This document shows, one piece after another, positions 1 to 19,740 of a DNA stretch of 64,000 bases. Below the pieces are notes generated by a model, which saw only the letters and a program-made list of their open reading frames with translations, was not told the origin of the DNA and did no database searches. The DNA is from Maea johnstoni (taxonomy: Eukaryota; Annelida; Polychaeta; Spionida; Magelonidae): positions 70,422,169 to 70,486,168 of the forward strand of contig OZ012684.1 in NCBI GenBank assembly GCA_963942565.1, in the 5' to 3' direction. The position numbers and the translations under genes are program-made. How positions within the stretch are numbered: position 1 is the first letter of the stretch; each line of letters begins with the position of its first letter.

Positions 1-3000
1 GTCATTATATAGCCTTATTTTGAGGCAGAAAAAGCAGCAAATAACAAATTGCATTGCAATTTATCCATTGTTCCCTAAAGTGAGTCAAAATGGCCATCAT
101 GTTTCGGCACTACCTTTCTGACAATAGCTTCATTTGCATTCCTTGAAAAAGAAATGATAATTCGAATTTAACCAGTTAATCTCCAGAGAAAATTCCCAAA
201 ATACATGTTTTCCAAAGGTTTTCCTCAAAGCATCATTATTTCACATAAACCGTTCTAACTGAGCATGGATGGTCAAATAAAATACAGCATGATCAATAAA
301 AGAATGAATGAATAAACAGGGCATTGATTTTCAAAAGTGCAGAATTCCAAATCAAAGTGACTGTACTTAAGATTTCACATCCACCTTGATTGAGTAAACA
401 ACTTATCATATTTAAAGAAGCAAGGTTTCTATTACAACTGAGGTCAGGGAGGTTAACTATTGGTCCAATACGTTACTACATTTGTTGTACACAAGCAGGT
501 AAAGTGGTCATTTTTGCCCCTCTTGGCCTCCATAAAAACTAAATGGGAGGTTTTTTTCTTTATTGGAGAAAGGAAACTAACTATCCTCAACCATTCCATT
601 CTATAAGTGGCCATATTATTTTTGTAATATCTCTAAAACAAAGGCATCATCCAGAAAATATTTGAAGGAGACAATTAAAGATCAACTCACTAACGTCCTT
701 CAAATATTTTGTGAAGTGATGCCTTCATTCTTAGTTATTTTCAAAATCATCACGAAGCTCTCTCAGGGGATCTCCGGGTACAGACGGGTTAATACTGTAT
801 ACCATGTAATCATTGCGGCAGTTTAATTAATGCTTGCTTTGTCACTAAAAGTATTGCTGATTAGGCTCCTTTATCTTATGGAACCTGTTATTTGCAGTAA
901 GGCCAAACTTCCACAAAGCAAAACACTATCAAAGTATCCGATTTTTCACACACATACAAAGCATCCGATTTTTCACACACAAGAGGGTGGTATTAATGAT
1001 TACTTATTAACATGTTCATAAGATATAATACAGAGACATGCAACTTTGGCCAGATAAGTTGAGGAAAAAGCCTTTATTTAGAATAAGTAGAAATGGCTCT
1101 TTTCCTGAATATGAGATATTGACATTCATCTCCAAGATTGCCACACTGTGTGATGTTCTATATGCCCATATAAAAACCTTAGGAACTGGTAAATTTTCGG
1201 GACTATGGTGATGAAACACATCAAAAAGGCGTTATATATAAAACATTTATGATATTTGTGACCTTTGAATTAAATAAGAAACTATTTCAATAACAGCACA
1301 TGTATACTAGAAGTTTTGGAAGTATTGGCAACAAGAGCATGCCAGTCAGAACTCCAGACTATAAAGTGACAGAATAGGTACATAAGTTCCCATAAAAGGA
1401 TCTAGGCTAAGAAACTGACTACTTGGTCATCTTTCATTACCCAACAAAAACTTAGTGAAATACCATATTTTATCTGTACTCTATTGAGATTGAAAAGTCA
1501 TTTATGGTTTCCTTTGCTAAAGTCCCAATTCATCCTAATGTTAAAGGGCTAGGGCCATTTGGAATAAATTCAAAATAGATATTATGAAATTTTGATTTTA
1601 CTTTCTATTTCTTTTATCTATTACACTATTAGGTTTATAATCTTGTTCCACATTATTCATCCCACCAGAGACAGTTTCCACCACCATTTACTACTGGTTA
1701 ATCATGATTTTGCACAATATGAAAGATAAAATGGCCCAAAAACAAATTTCACATTCCTACTCAATAGTTACACAACCCCATACACTTATTTCTAAACAGG
1801 CCTATTCATAAAGTGAACAATTTTAATGCCCTTGAGAGCATACAACTGTTTATGCTCAGACAACACATACAGAGATTCAACATATTAATTACAGCAAAAT
1901 CATTCCCAACAACGGACCATTTAGAAATATAGAAGGGTGCACTGTCAGACACAACCTAATAAACATCTTTCCTTCAAGATATTACTGAATATGAATCAAT
2001 GTCATTTTAAAATTATTATTTGATTACTATCAAGTTATTTTCATCATCAGAGCATCTGTATTATACATTACTAAATGGAAATCATAGCATAAAAGGGTTC
2101 AACTTAAAAAGCATTGCCATAGAATTACAGGTAAGGTATGCAGCTGACGTAAATGAAGCATAAACAAAAGCAACTGCTACTTGAACTGATCTGTTGCTGA
2201 TGTGAAAATAATGGCAAGTGTGATTCCCCCTTCAAAAACATCAATTAGTGTTACGGTCCAGGAACTTAGCAAGGACCTGTCCTGTCTGTCTTTTGGACAG
2301 GCAGTTTCTTGAATACCTACTTTTTGGACAGGCAAAAATTTCAAGGAAGGATTTCCAATTTTAACTTCTTTGGGGTTATAATCAAATATTCTCCTAACAA
2401 ACCATCTTCTATGACATGGCTGAAGTGTAAATTGCCATTTTTGACACAAAAAGGTATTTAATGTAGTTGTTATATGGATTTGAAGTAACAGGGGGGCTAA
2501 ATCTGAATGGGCAGAAAAATTGGAATTGCTGTTTTAGACAGGTATTTTTAAAATCCTGGCAAAGACCCTGGTGTTACCTATAGGCTTTTATGTGGAATAT
2601 AACAAAAGTATGTTCACTTTAAAAAAAATCAAGCAATTTCTGTTCAGATAATTCCACCTTATACATTAGCATAATTATTTTCATTTAAATTATTTGAAAT
2701 TCTTCAGCAAAAATGTTTGGTGATGGGTTATATAACATGGAAAGGACAAGTTTCCTGAAGTTCTATCTGTTTTAGAACTCCATTCTGTACGAACAAAAGC
2801 ATATGAAATGATGCAAAGTTGTGGTCATGATAGCTTCAAGTATTCCTACTTCAATTTCAGTTTTGGGTTTAGACTTTCTATTGAGTTTGCCCAAAATTAA
2901 AATTCCATCAATCTTGAATTGTTTAATATCTAAAATCATGTGAAACTTGGATTTCTACGCTTCTCTTAGCTGCATATTCGTTAAGTGTAATAAAACTTTA

Positions 3001-3373
3001 TTTTTGTAAACCCAAATGGATATTCAACCCTTGAACTGAAGAATAAGGTCAACTGATCTTTGATTTCAACATAAAACAAAAAATGAAATATTCATAGAAT
3101 TAAAGAAATGTTGTTAAGTGTTTGGTTTACTAAGCAAATGATCTTGAGTCCATTTATTGGAGTAAACTGTTCAAGGCAGTGACATGTTAGAGCTATCGCC
3201 TGAAGTGGAGAATTTCTTACAACAGAGACTTGAGGATTTTGAATAGGAGAGGGACCCCGAATACACACGATAACCAATATCAAACTAGCAGGAAAAATGA
3301 GGCACCAAACCAGGTAAAAGAGGGGGGTCTTGACAAAATAAAACAGCTACAAGAAAACACTCATGCATTTTAC
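1..3373. other. No exon recognised (probably CNOT2 intron)
   Basis: This AT-rich stretch lies between CNOT2 exon 6 and the window edge. I found no reading frame with splice signals resembling the next CNOT2 block (around the vertebrate GLDLSDFPALADR region). It holds an imperfect inverted repeat at 642-725 with arms around AAAATATTTGAAGGA, a fragment of the GTATACC repeat family near 795, a possible SINE tail fragment near 1660-1730, and a transposon-like repeat at 2259-2573. Confidence 0.5.
2259..2573. mobile_element. GGACAGGCA-family repeat, copy 1
   Basis: It shares ordered blocks with 8713-9092: TTTTGGACAGGCA, CTAACAAACCATCTTCT, GACATGGCTGAAG-GTAAATTGCC and TTTAGACAGG-ATTTT. The ends look like CCAGG-CTT inverted repeats. 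GTGTTAC lies near both borders. Probably a decayed hAT-like element. Confidence 0.45.
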
Positions 3374-10583
<7,210 letters not shown>

Positions 10584-10631
10584 AGAGAGAAAAAGAAACA
10601 AAAGGAGAAGCAATTAGTGCTGGCCATCTGG

Positions 10632-12973
10632 CTACAGGGAAGAATTGCTCAGGGTGTAGCTGGGATATATACAGAATTGATTTCCAAAGAAAATGCAATG
10701 AAAATCTAAGTATGTTGTAAGTAATGTTAGCTACCTTTTGTAATCTATTGGGGTGATAAAATCAGCAAAGATAACCACCCAACTGATCTCATAGCTGCAT
10801 CAAGTAACTATTTAGTAAATCCAATATAGTACAGCAATACATAATCCAAACCCAAATTTCTTTTATATTCATAGAAAATAAATGCATAAAATAAACATCT
10901 CTGAAGTTGAATTTTACAAATAAACATGTATAAAGCAATCAAATATTCTTAAACAAATCCTGGAACTCCTTTGACACACCCAAGGATTCAAAATTCAAAT
11001 GAAACAAAGATTGCTAGGTAAGTGAATGTGAAACGTAAGTACACAGTCCAGAGTCAATAAAATATAAGTATGCAGTTCCTATATGTAAAGAATAGCTGAA
11101 ATATGTGAACTGCAACACAAACACACTTAAACTAAGATAACAAATGTGTTTTGAAACAAATATTATGTGAGAGCATGCAATTAGATGAAGAGTGCTGAAA
11201 ACAAATTTATTAAATAAAAGAAATGAGGAGTTATGGCTGAATCTTGTGTTATGGGAAGGAGATCCTTAGTTTAAGTGTCGACCAGGTGCAGCCTCTCAAT
11301 ATCCTTCCTTACGAGCCCTGTTTTCCAAAAATAAATATATGTGGTCTATGGACCAAAGGATTTTGTTTATTTACCATGTATTTAAGTCATGACATCCTAG
11401 GACCTGTACTGGTTTACTAAACTACCCATTTCAAACGATGATATGGTTCAAAATATCTACTTTAAAAAGTGCCAATTATTTTTTACTTTTTATTTCTCAA
11501 AAATATTTTTAAAATTGAACTGACGATCAACTGAATTTCTTCTCATTTGCACCTTTACATTTTAGGAAGGTGATGATTAAGAGCCCATCGATCACTAAGT
11601 ACTGCAAAGTTGGATCAATCACAAATGTCTTGATCTTTCCTCAAATATAGACCAAGAAACACAATCTAATTTTTATAAGAAATCAAGTATGGATAGTTTT
11701 ATTTGTCATGCGGCTCATGCCTAACACTATAAGTGCTGATAGCGATATTTCTATGCATGTCTATTTCCTTCCTGAAATTTTTATTCCTTAAGATTAATGA
11801 ATAACAATAAAACATTGTGGCAAAATCCCCCAGTTTTCATTGGCTAATTCTTGTATATTCATGAGTGTTACCACACCCAAATATAATTTCACATACAACA
11901 AAGCCTAGCTATTGAGGGAGACTATGAAGTGCAGGTATATCAGTTCTGGAAGTATGCGTGTACAATATCTCATCAAACACTATACCAACACTTGGTGTAG
12001 GGGCACAAAGATTTTGTTGATTTTTTCAAATGTCTCAGTTACACCCTTATAAATATCTTTTCTTGAAAAAACACTAGAATGCATTGTCAAAGAAAGTCTG
12101 GCTTTAAGATGAAATGATTTCAAACCAACCTCATTAAAATCTCTAAAACTTTTTGATATTTCACATTTCATGTTTTACATATTAGCATACATGTTGTATT
12201 TGTATGAAGTTTTCTTCAAAATAATAAAAACTTATCAACCATCCAGACCTTACCCTATAAGTATATATTTAACAGTACATATAAAATGTTAATAATGGAA
12301 CAAGTGACAGACTTGATAGGAAGTACTCTGTGGTGAAAAGCTTGGCAAGCATGGGAGGAAGGGGGGGGGGGGGGGGAGATGGCGTTATAAAGTGGGTGTG
12401 GGTCCTGGGAGGGGGGGGGGGACATGGAGATGGGTTGCAGGTTGGTTAGTGTGTGTAGGATATTACTCACTGTCCCATTCCAGCCATAATGAGATAAACG
12501 CTGTCCACACACTCACTAGTAAACTACCACTACTGAAACAGAAAGGTAGTATAGAATGCTGTTAGCTGCAGCCCTAGGGAGCGATCATCCTACGGACATA
12601 CAAGAACCATGGCGACTGATGATGATAATGAAAGTATTTAGCATTATGATGATCATGAAGATAAAGACATGCTTTTAAAACACTTTTGATAGTATGAATA
12701 GCAATGATGCCACATTGTTGATCATTATCTGACCAGATGATGTTCTGTGAACATAAACAGACTCTCCAACAAGATAATTTCAAAAAAACAATTTTGAATT
12801 TATATAAACAACAAAAAGTACAGAAATACATAATAAAAGATAGAAGTATAAAGAAGGGTCAAGGGGTTAAATATTTACCAAATGTTTTCGAAGTTATGTG
12901 CCACAGTTAGATATGTCTAATTATTTAACCATTGTAAACTTTTGACACTTTTAAAGATTTTGTTAAATCATTT
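10632..12973. other. No gene recognised upstream of the CNOT2 start exon
   Basis: AT-rich DNA with G-runs at 12360-12421. A weak candidate minus-strand exon ends at about 12470 (see findings). Nothing else was recognised. Confidence 0.4.
12360..12421. repeat. Two G-runs (17 and 11 G)
   Basis: Poly-G tracts separated by about 35 bases; they could form G-quadruplex DNA on the plus strand. They lie upstream of CNOT2. Confidence 0.7.
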
Positions 12974-14379
12974 CAGGGTGCAACATAGGCTGAAAAACAT
13001 TATTTTTTGAGCGGGCCACATAGGCTGAAAAACATTATTTTTTGAGCGGGCCGGGGCAAGCTGCCCCCTAAGTTGACTTGCCCTGCCGGCACTTCCACTT
13101 GCCCTGCCACTCTGTACAACAAGGATGAGATTGGATTTTGCCCAAAACATTACTTGCCGAGCAGGGCAAGTCAGAGTCAGGGGTCCAGCTAGACACTAGC
13201 CCCATAGCCAATGGTTACAGAAAGTTGTGTTGGGCTATGATAATATTTGCCTTTGTAGCCCGGCTGGCTACAAAGGCAATGATACATATGTTGATATCAT
13301 CAACATATACCCCATTATGTCTCTTATATACCGTGTACAATATTCCCTTCAAAAGCTGAACCAATGAATGAAACAGATTTAAGACTAAGTTTATTGGAGA
13401 ATACAACAGCTCTTTTTTTTCATTATTTAGTCAGGCTATAAGGTTTTCAGCCGGGCTATGATGATTTGACTATCTATTAGTGATGGGACGATGATCGACT
13501 GTAGTCGAAAGTCGTCAGCAAGTTAACAGTAACCAATTAATCGGCTGGAGACTTTACACCTAATTGTTAGTCAGTATAATAGCCCATTAAGCCAGCCCAC
13601 ATCCTCTAAGGTCAAAGGGTTCCTTGCCAGATACCCCACAGAGAAAGTTGCTTGTCTCACGTACTGACCTACTGGCCTGTTTATACCTTCTAAGAGCCAG
13701 CACTGTACATAATAGGTCTAGTATGGGTCATGCAAGTAGTAAGTAATAGCATACCAAGAAGTATACCTACTGACTCTGATAAAAACTGGGGTACTGAGCA
13801 AACTAGATATTTCAGATTCCTTCTAAATGTAGAAATATGAGTTGGATGAAATGTGTTCTATGATGTGTCTTTCATTATTTTTCTAAAGACATCTTTTAAT
13901 GCCTTCATACATATTGTAAAAAGTATTTTGATTTATTAGAATACTGGTAATTTGTCTCTAAGTTACTGAATAAAAATAAGAAAGAAAACATACAAGTATA
14001 TCTAACCTGCACTGTTTACATGTATAATCCTTCATAGCATAAATCAAAAACACTTGAGAAAGTTTGATGCCAAGATAGAATAGATAATTTGAAATAGTAC
14101 AATATTATAATGAGTGTTAACATGCTTAACTTAAGCTTTGACAAGCAAACATTCTCATGAAAGTGCGATGAACCGATTAATCGGTGATAGTCCGTTGGCC
14201 TAGCTGACTGATGATCGGTTGGGAAAATTCAACTGACTCCCACCACTACTATCTATAGCCCGGCGGTCTTCCACAGTTTCCAGCCCAAGCCTGACCTTTG
14301 AGGGTCTTGTTCAGCTAGCCCCATTGCTGTTTGTTGCCGAATTCACTTGCAACAGGGCAAGTGGATATGTTGCACACTG
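12974..14379. mobile_element. Older hAT-like element hosting a second one
   Basis: The left end CAGGGTGCAACATAGG and the reverse complement of the right end, CAGTGTGCAACATATC, form a 13 of 16 inverted repeat. The interior holds a 35-bp tandem duplication (12983-13017 and 13018-13052), a hairpin around CCGGCTGG at about 13248-13281, several GGGCAAGT motifs, and the 771-bp insertion. Target duplications are not clear, which fits greater age. Confidence 0.55.
13478..14248. mobile_element. hAT-like non-autonomous element, 771 bp
   Basis: The ends TAGTGATGGGA and TCCCACCACTA form an imperfect 11-bp inverted repeat (10 of 11). They are flanked by the perfect 8-bp duplication CTATCTAT at 13470-13477 and 14249-14256. 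No coding region is visible. It sits inside an older element (12974-14379). Confidence 0.75.
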
Positions 14380-15610
14380 CTTTTTCACACATAGAAATCC
14401 CTTTTATGTTATGGATCGCCTAGATCTCATGCACACAGGCATGCATCAACTGTCAGCCTGCACAAAAGTGAAGGTGAGATCTAATTAAAAGAAATACTTG
14501 AAGATAAATCATGCACCTATAGTAGGAGCAAGAAACAGCACCAAGAGAGTGTGAAGTTGGGACTCAACATTAAAAGAAATTCCAACTAGCCAAGCAGGGC
14601 TAGCTGCCATAAATTTCACTAGCCCAGAAAGGTTTCTGACGACTCTTCATGATTCAATTACAGCCCAAACTCCAAAGCAAACAAATCAAGATGATCATAT
14701 GTCAATTGATGGGGGTATCACAAAATTGAGGTCCACTTTGTAATGGAAATTGACATTATTTGACAGACCAATTGTCAAGCTGCCCAAAACTATGCCTTGT
14801 CACATTCTGTGAAATCCTTTCAATATTGGTTGAGGTACAGGAAGCACCACTACATAAATCATGTACATGTAGTTCACCCTCGCTAAAGATAATGTAGAAT
14901 CAAGCAGGTAAATAGTTCAAGGGAAGTCTGTCATGACTCATGACTATTACAGGTGACCATCCTGGAACGATGTATTGTATTCCAGCTATCCAGCATTATT
15001 GATTATAGAATTTCCTCTTGAATGAATATCATTCATACCCTTATCTTCTGCACCCAAGTAGTCAACTAAAATTAGGCACATGGATGAAAACCAACTGAAA
15101 AGCAAAAAGGAATGTAATATAAAATTTCAAGATTGTATTGGAACCAGCAAATGGTTATGAGTGATTAACTGATTATCCACAATTCATTGTACCTTGATGG
15201 TCACCTGCAATAGTTATGATTTCTGTTGAAGCGAAGGTAGTGTCCATGTCATGATTTAAAAAAATGGATTTTAACTTACAAAAGATTCACTTATCAAAAA
15301 TCTACATGATTTTTTTGTCACTCATGACTATCATATATGTAATTCATGTCACATAATTATTAACAACAAATAATGTAGATAGTAAATCCAAGCTTAAACA
15401 AAACATGCCCAAATATTAGAAAAAAAAACAAGTAAAAAAGAAGTATGGTCGGAATCTATCTAATGGAAATTGAACTTTGAAGGGTACATTTCCTTTTTTT
15501 TTAATGACCATCATTCAAGCTGACTCAGTGACTGGCTCAGTGGCTGAAGCCGAAGACTGAGCAAACACTAGTCACTTAATCACTATCGCAGAGTAATTGA
15601 CCTTACTCAC

Positions 15611-15670
15611 CGAAAGTTACCGAAAACGTGACCAATGCAGTCACGTCAGTACAAATTCTGTCAGTTTTTC
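15611..15670 (-). promoter_or_regulatory. Candidate CNOT2 first (non-coding) exon and promoter
   Basis: On the minus strand a strong donor (TTTCG|gtgagtaag) sits at 15611/15610. Just upstream are a CRE-like TGACGTGA, a CCAAT motif (as ATTGG on the minus strand) and another CACG motif within about 50 bases. No coding frame is evident. It lies about 5 kb upstream of the CNOT2 start-codon exon and has the right strand. This is inference from motif clustering only. Confidence 0.3.
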
Positions 15671-15871
15671 TTGATTGCCAGGTATTCGCCAAAAGTAAAA
15701 TTGTCTAAACAGAGACAAAATTCACGCTGTTAAGGGATACATCATTTGTTCTACTTCATATCTGGATTTCAAAATGGCTTCCCCGAGAAGCTTTTATGAC
15801 CTTTGACCTCGCAGATGCGACATCTATCGGCGTGTTCTTGCAACTGTGAGAAGTAGGGATCGGCACCTTTA

Positions 15872-16916
15872 GGCCACTAATTAGTTGTCTTAACGAGCTT
15901 TTTTGGAAAAAGAATTCTGCCAGACTGCAAAAAATAATAATAAAAAAGTCGACTTTAGTGTGACGAAAGGGATTTAGAAATTTTCTGTCAGACTCCAAAA
16001 AAATAAAAATAAATAAAAACTGCAAGTTTTAAGAATATTCATTGTAAGGGTGATTCTAGATCGAGCAACTCTACCGTCAGGTATGCCGTTGTTTACATTC
16101 TGAGATTGATAGGCCATATTCAATCAACTACAAGAATTTATCAATGCCTTAGATGAACAACCCATACTTAATCCAAGTCAATGCTGTAGTAGAGCCTCAG
16201 ATTTGAGGATCTATATCCCCCACCCTTCAGGTTACAGGGATTAGTTGATTGATTGATTTTATTTAGTTGAGAATAGGCTGTTAGAAACATCTCGCTAACA
16301 GTTCTAGTATGCAGCCTGAAAAAATTAAATAAATAAAAAAAACATTTTTCACCTATTTTTTTATTCCAGAATGACTCATTTCCTGCTTCCGAAGCCCGGG
16401 GGGGGGGGGGGGGCACTTGGGTATTTAGGGGGGCGCATACGCTCGTTATCAAAATTAAAAAATACCCCTAAAGCACTGATTTCTGGCCGAAAAAGCACCC
16501 TTATTTTAATAAAACGCTGATTTTTTCCACTAAATAAACACCCCTTCTTTTATCAAAACACTGACATTGGATGAACGGGAGCACGTATTTTAACTTAAAA
16601 TTGTATAATCCTCTGCGTGTTTCGCGGCAGCAAGTGGCGGCAGCAAACTCAGAAACCCAGATACTTCGGGAGTCACTCGGCGTCAGAGCCGCGTATATTT
16701 CGTTGTAAGGGGATTTTGACCCCCATACTTCGTACCTGTGTACAAAAAAAGTACCCTTCTTTTACAAAATCGCGGACATGCGGAGGTCTTTAAAAAAAGA
16801 CCCCTTCTTCCGCGAAATACGTAACGCGGGTGCGGCCCCCCTCTGTACCTGAGTGCCCCCCCCCCCCCCCCTCGGGTTCCGGAGCTCGTAACACAAGTGA
16901 TTAAATTGGAGTGGCC
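15872..16916. mobile_element. PIF/Harbinger-like MITE, copy 2, interrupted
   Basis: It starts GGCCACTAATTAGTTGTC and ends AGTGGCC, flanked by TTA at 15869-15871 and 16917-16919. Its reverse complement aligns by eye with 7450-7917 over most of that length, including the block CCCTGTAACCTGAAGGGTGG. Two segments are not shared with copy 1: the inserted GC-rich element (16395-16876) and a short internal stretch near 16060-16190. Confidence 0.65.
16395..16876. mobile_element. GC-rich hAT-like MITE inserted in the Harbinger copy
   Basis: Both ends are long G/C homopolymers followed by a shared block: CCCGGGGG-run-CACTTGGGTA on the left, CCCGAGGG-run-CACTCAGGTA on the reverse complement of the right. 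The flanks TTCCGAAG (16387-16394) and TTCCGGAG (16877-16884) are a near-perfect 8-bp duplication, and removing the insert restores the alignment with copy 1. The element is 482 bp and non-coding. Confidence 0.7.
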
Positions 16917-16919
16917 TTA

Positions 16920-18320
16920 CTTGTTTATGCAACAGTCAATTGAATCAGGGGGTGGGATGGCAGGGTGAGGTCGGCCGGGCTTATCCAGTTCAAAATACTG
17001 CCCATCGGCTTCGTTGGATAAAGAAAAGATTCTAAGCCCACGGGGTGAAAATATCAATGATTTGCCGTGGAGAACGAGGCTGATAGACGGCGATAGTGAA
17101 TAACCCCAAACTCCTCCTTAAATCCGTAGATAAAAAAAAACAAGTGGATTTGAAACCAGCCGGCCAACCTGAACATCCTCAACGAATAGCCCATGAGTCG
17201 TGCTCTGCGCATGATGGCGCACGGTTTTATCTGTAATGTAAATGATACAAGAGCCCTGATTGGTCCTTGTTCCCTCGTGACCTCACGCTGATGCAGATAA
17301 GAGGCCCCTGCCATGTCCAGCCATTCACTATATCGCAAAGTAATTGGTCTCTCGCTACATACTAGTATCTATTCTGTTCTTTATCTAATAAGTAGAGTCT
17401 TAGATGAAAATATATCCTATTGACTTGTTTTTTATTAGCCCAATCGGTCGTCAAACAGTGGACAAACAAGAGAAATTGAGTCTTCATTTGGTACGACCGG
17501 CATTGAATGTGGCTATATACAATTATCGTTTTTTACAAGTACATATATGAGGAAAAATACAAGAATTTAAACAAAAACAAACACATTGAGGATTTCTGAA
17601 TCTCCTAAAATTTGGATGATATCTTAAATTCATTTTTCATATCTTTATGCTCACATGGCTAGAAAATATGGTTCACAAAATGTGCCCCAGGGGTGGGGAT
17701 TAGTGACAAAAATGCCATGGGGGTGGGGACTATGTAAAAAAGGGCAGAAGTACACTAACCCTACATTCACAATTGATTTGAATATGAGGAAACAGATGCA
17801 GGCTTTGACATATGTAAAACAAATAAACCCAACAGACCACCTTAAGGTTGCTTGTGTAGTTAATTCCTTTGACTTAGTTTTTCCTCTATACCCTGATTCT
17901 ATTTGAGAATTTAGCCTATGCAAGATGTATATTGCCTGGAAGATCTTTGGATAAGGAATGGTAAAAACCTGAAAATAATCCACAGTGTTTTTAATCGGAG
18001 CTCCTAGGATCCTATCAACAATTCTGGACCGGTGAACTTCAATTTTTTACAAATGGGAAGGAAAGATCAATAAGGAGAAGAGGGAATCACATTTTGTTCT
18101 AATTTTTGCTCCGCTTAAATTTTATAACCATTCCATTTAGATAATTTGTTGAAAATGAAAAAAAGGGTGCCTCTTTCAACTTTTATATTCCATAATATTT
18201 TAATGAATTAGAAATTGGACGAAAAAAATGTGTAACCCTTCCCTCCGAAATACTCTTAGCTACTATATATATGCCACATTTCTAACAAATCCGTTAACAT
18301 TTAATACCCAGAATGCACGT
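16920..18320. other. No gene recognised
   Basis: A mildly GC-richer patch at 16940-17330, then AT-rich DNA. Minus-strand frames at 17054-17338 and 17651-17983 have no family resemblance and no splice support. Confidence 0.4.
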
Positions 18321-18324
18321 TTAA

Positions 18325-18751
18325 TGGCCCAGTCACACTAGGGTTCGACTATCGCACGATTTTAAAATCGGATCCGATTTTGCTAATTTTAAAATCGGAA
18401 CTGGACGTTCCGGTTTTGAAAATAGACAAGTTTGCAGTCACAGTATTACGATTCATCGGAGCCGATTTTATTGCTAGAAAATGCGTCAATGATTTGTCTT
18501 GCGATGGTCGTAGGATCATCGTAGGATCATCGTACGATCATCGCAAGTCAAAAACATTGTCTTGCGACTTTTCAAAAATCGTCATTGATTTGCGAACAGG
18601 ATCGCAAACCAGTACCGACTTTTTTAGTCGGATCCGATTTTGTATTTGGCCTGAAAATCGGATCCGACGATCGCACGATAGGTGAAAAAATCGGGTCCGA
18701 CCTGCCGATTTTAAAATCGTGCGATGGTCGGACCCTGGTGTGACTGGGCCT
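18325..18751. mobile_element. TTAA-target MITE with ATCG-rich palindromic interior
   Basis: It is flanked by TTAA at 18321-18324 and 18752-18755. The ends GGCCCAGTCACACTAGGGTT and (reverse complement of the right) GGCCCAGTCACACCAGGGTC match at 18 of 20 bases and extend into CGCACGATTTTAAAATCG. The interior has many copies of CGGATCCGATTTT and GATCATCG motifs. The TTAA target suggests Kolobok or piggyBac mobilisation. Frames running through it are not genes. Confidence 0.75.
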
Positions 18752-18972
18752 TTAAGCGACCATGTTTTTGGTGAAATTCGGCATGGAGAAAAGGGCCAAA
18801 CATTTCCTGCGTGTGTGCAAGCCTGTAGGAGCTTCTGTGATAGATGGTCTCTCACTCTGCTCAGTACTTGCCTAGTGCCTAGAGATTCGCAATTGTTCTG
18901 ATTATGAGGGAAAAGGTGTAGGCTTTGACATAGGTAAAATCTAAAATGACCCACACAAGATTGGCATCTTAA

Positions 18973-19204
18973 AGCCCCATTCACACTAGCCGAAATTTTG
19001 CTGGCAACGTACTGGCGACCATTGGCGACGGAGGGCAATAAGTAAGTAAGTAAGTATTTATTGACTATATCTTCGATATAAAAAATACATTGTACAAACT
19101 TGATTCAATAGAAAATTATGGTGGTAAAAATGTGGTGGCAATCCCCCGCAACCATCGTTTGCCACCACGTTGCGAGCAAGTTGCCAGCATAGTGTGAAAG
19201 GGGC
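18973..19204. mobile_element. Second TTAA-target MITE
   Basis: It is flanked by TTAA at 18969-18972 and 19205-19208. The ends AGCCCCATTCACACTA and (reverse complement of the right) GCCCCTTTCACACTATGC share a GCCCC-TTCACACTA block followed by GCTGGCAAC-type sequence. The element is 232 bp. A TAAG repeat at about 19040-19060 interrupts the interior. Confidence 0.65.
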
Positions 19205-19647
19205 TTAAGGCTCCCGCTTGAAAACTGGTTAAGTCCCTATTTGAGGTAGTCGGCTTTTGACTGACTTATATACATTTTGTAAAGAATAGATCACTCCTGA
19301 AAATTCCCTGCTATAAGCTACATCTTTAGACAAAAACACGCATTTGTCGAAAAATACCATCGATATGCATCCATACAGTGATGAGAAATGAAATTATAAA
19401 GATAATTCATAAAAAGGCAAATGTGACTAGAATACTTGAACAAAGACAAATGAAACATGGATCTAAGCTAAAGATTATCCACTCCTGGAGAATGTATGTG
19501 AAAGGTAGTACAATATAAGAAAATACTATCATCAAAAACTTGATATTAAATATGTTTCGCTCGCCTATGAAATTTTTTAAAAATCTGTCTCATAAAAAAT
19601 TCCTGTCTCTGAAAGTCTTTAGAAATATATATCTTTGAATATTATAC

Positions 19648-19740
19648 ATGCCCCGGTCAGGATTCAAACCATAACGTGCGAGACAGCAAACAGTCTGTGT
19701 CAATGCCTTAGACCACTCGGCCATTAAGGCTGGCCCGTAC
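19648..19740 (-). mobile_element. SINE head with tRNA-like boxes
   Basis: The reverse complement reads an A-box TTAATGGCCGAGTGGTCTAA and a B-box GGTTTGAATCCTGACC, ending in GGGGCATGTA. The body is absent. It resembles a tRNA-Leu/Ser gene fragment but lacks a proper acceptor stem, and the same GGGGCATGTGAG join occurs in the other SINE copies. Confidence 0.55.

Noticed and set aside
17054-17983. Minus-strand frames of 94 and 110 codons
   Set aside because: No recognisable domain, no exon borders; the second contains a CCCCA-rich repeat seen twice in the DNA (CCATGGGGGTGGGGA type).
18538-19038. 166-codon minus-strand frame
   Set aside because: It runs across two separate TTAA transposons and the gap between them; the composition follows their repeats.
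19648-19740. A tRNA-Leu or tRNA-Ser gene
   Set aside because: Boxes A and B are visible, but no full cloverleaf or acceptor stem, and the flank matches the SINE copies.
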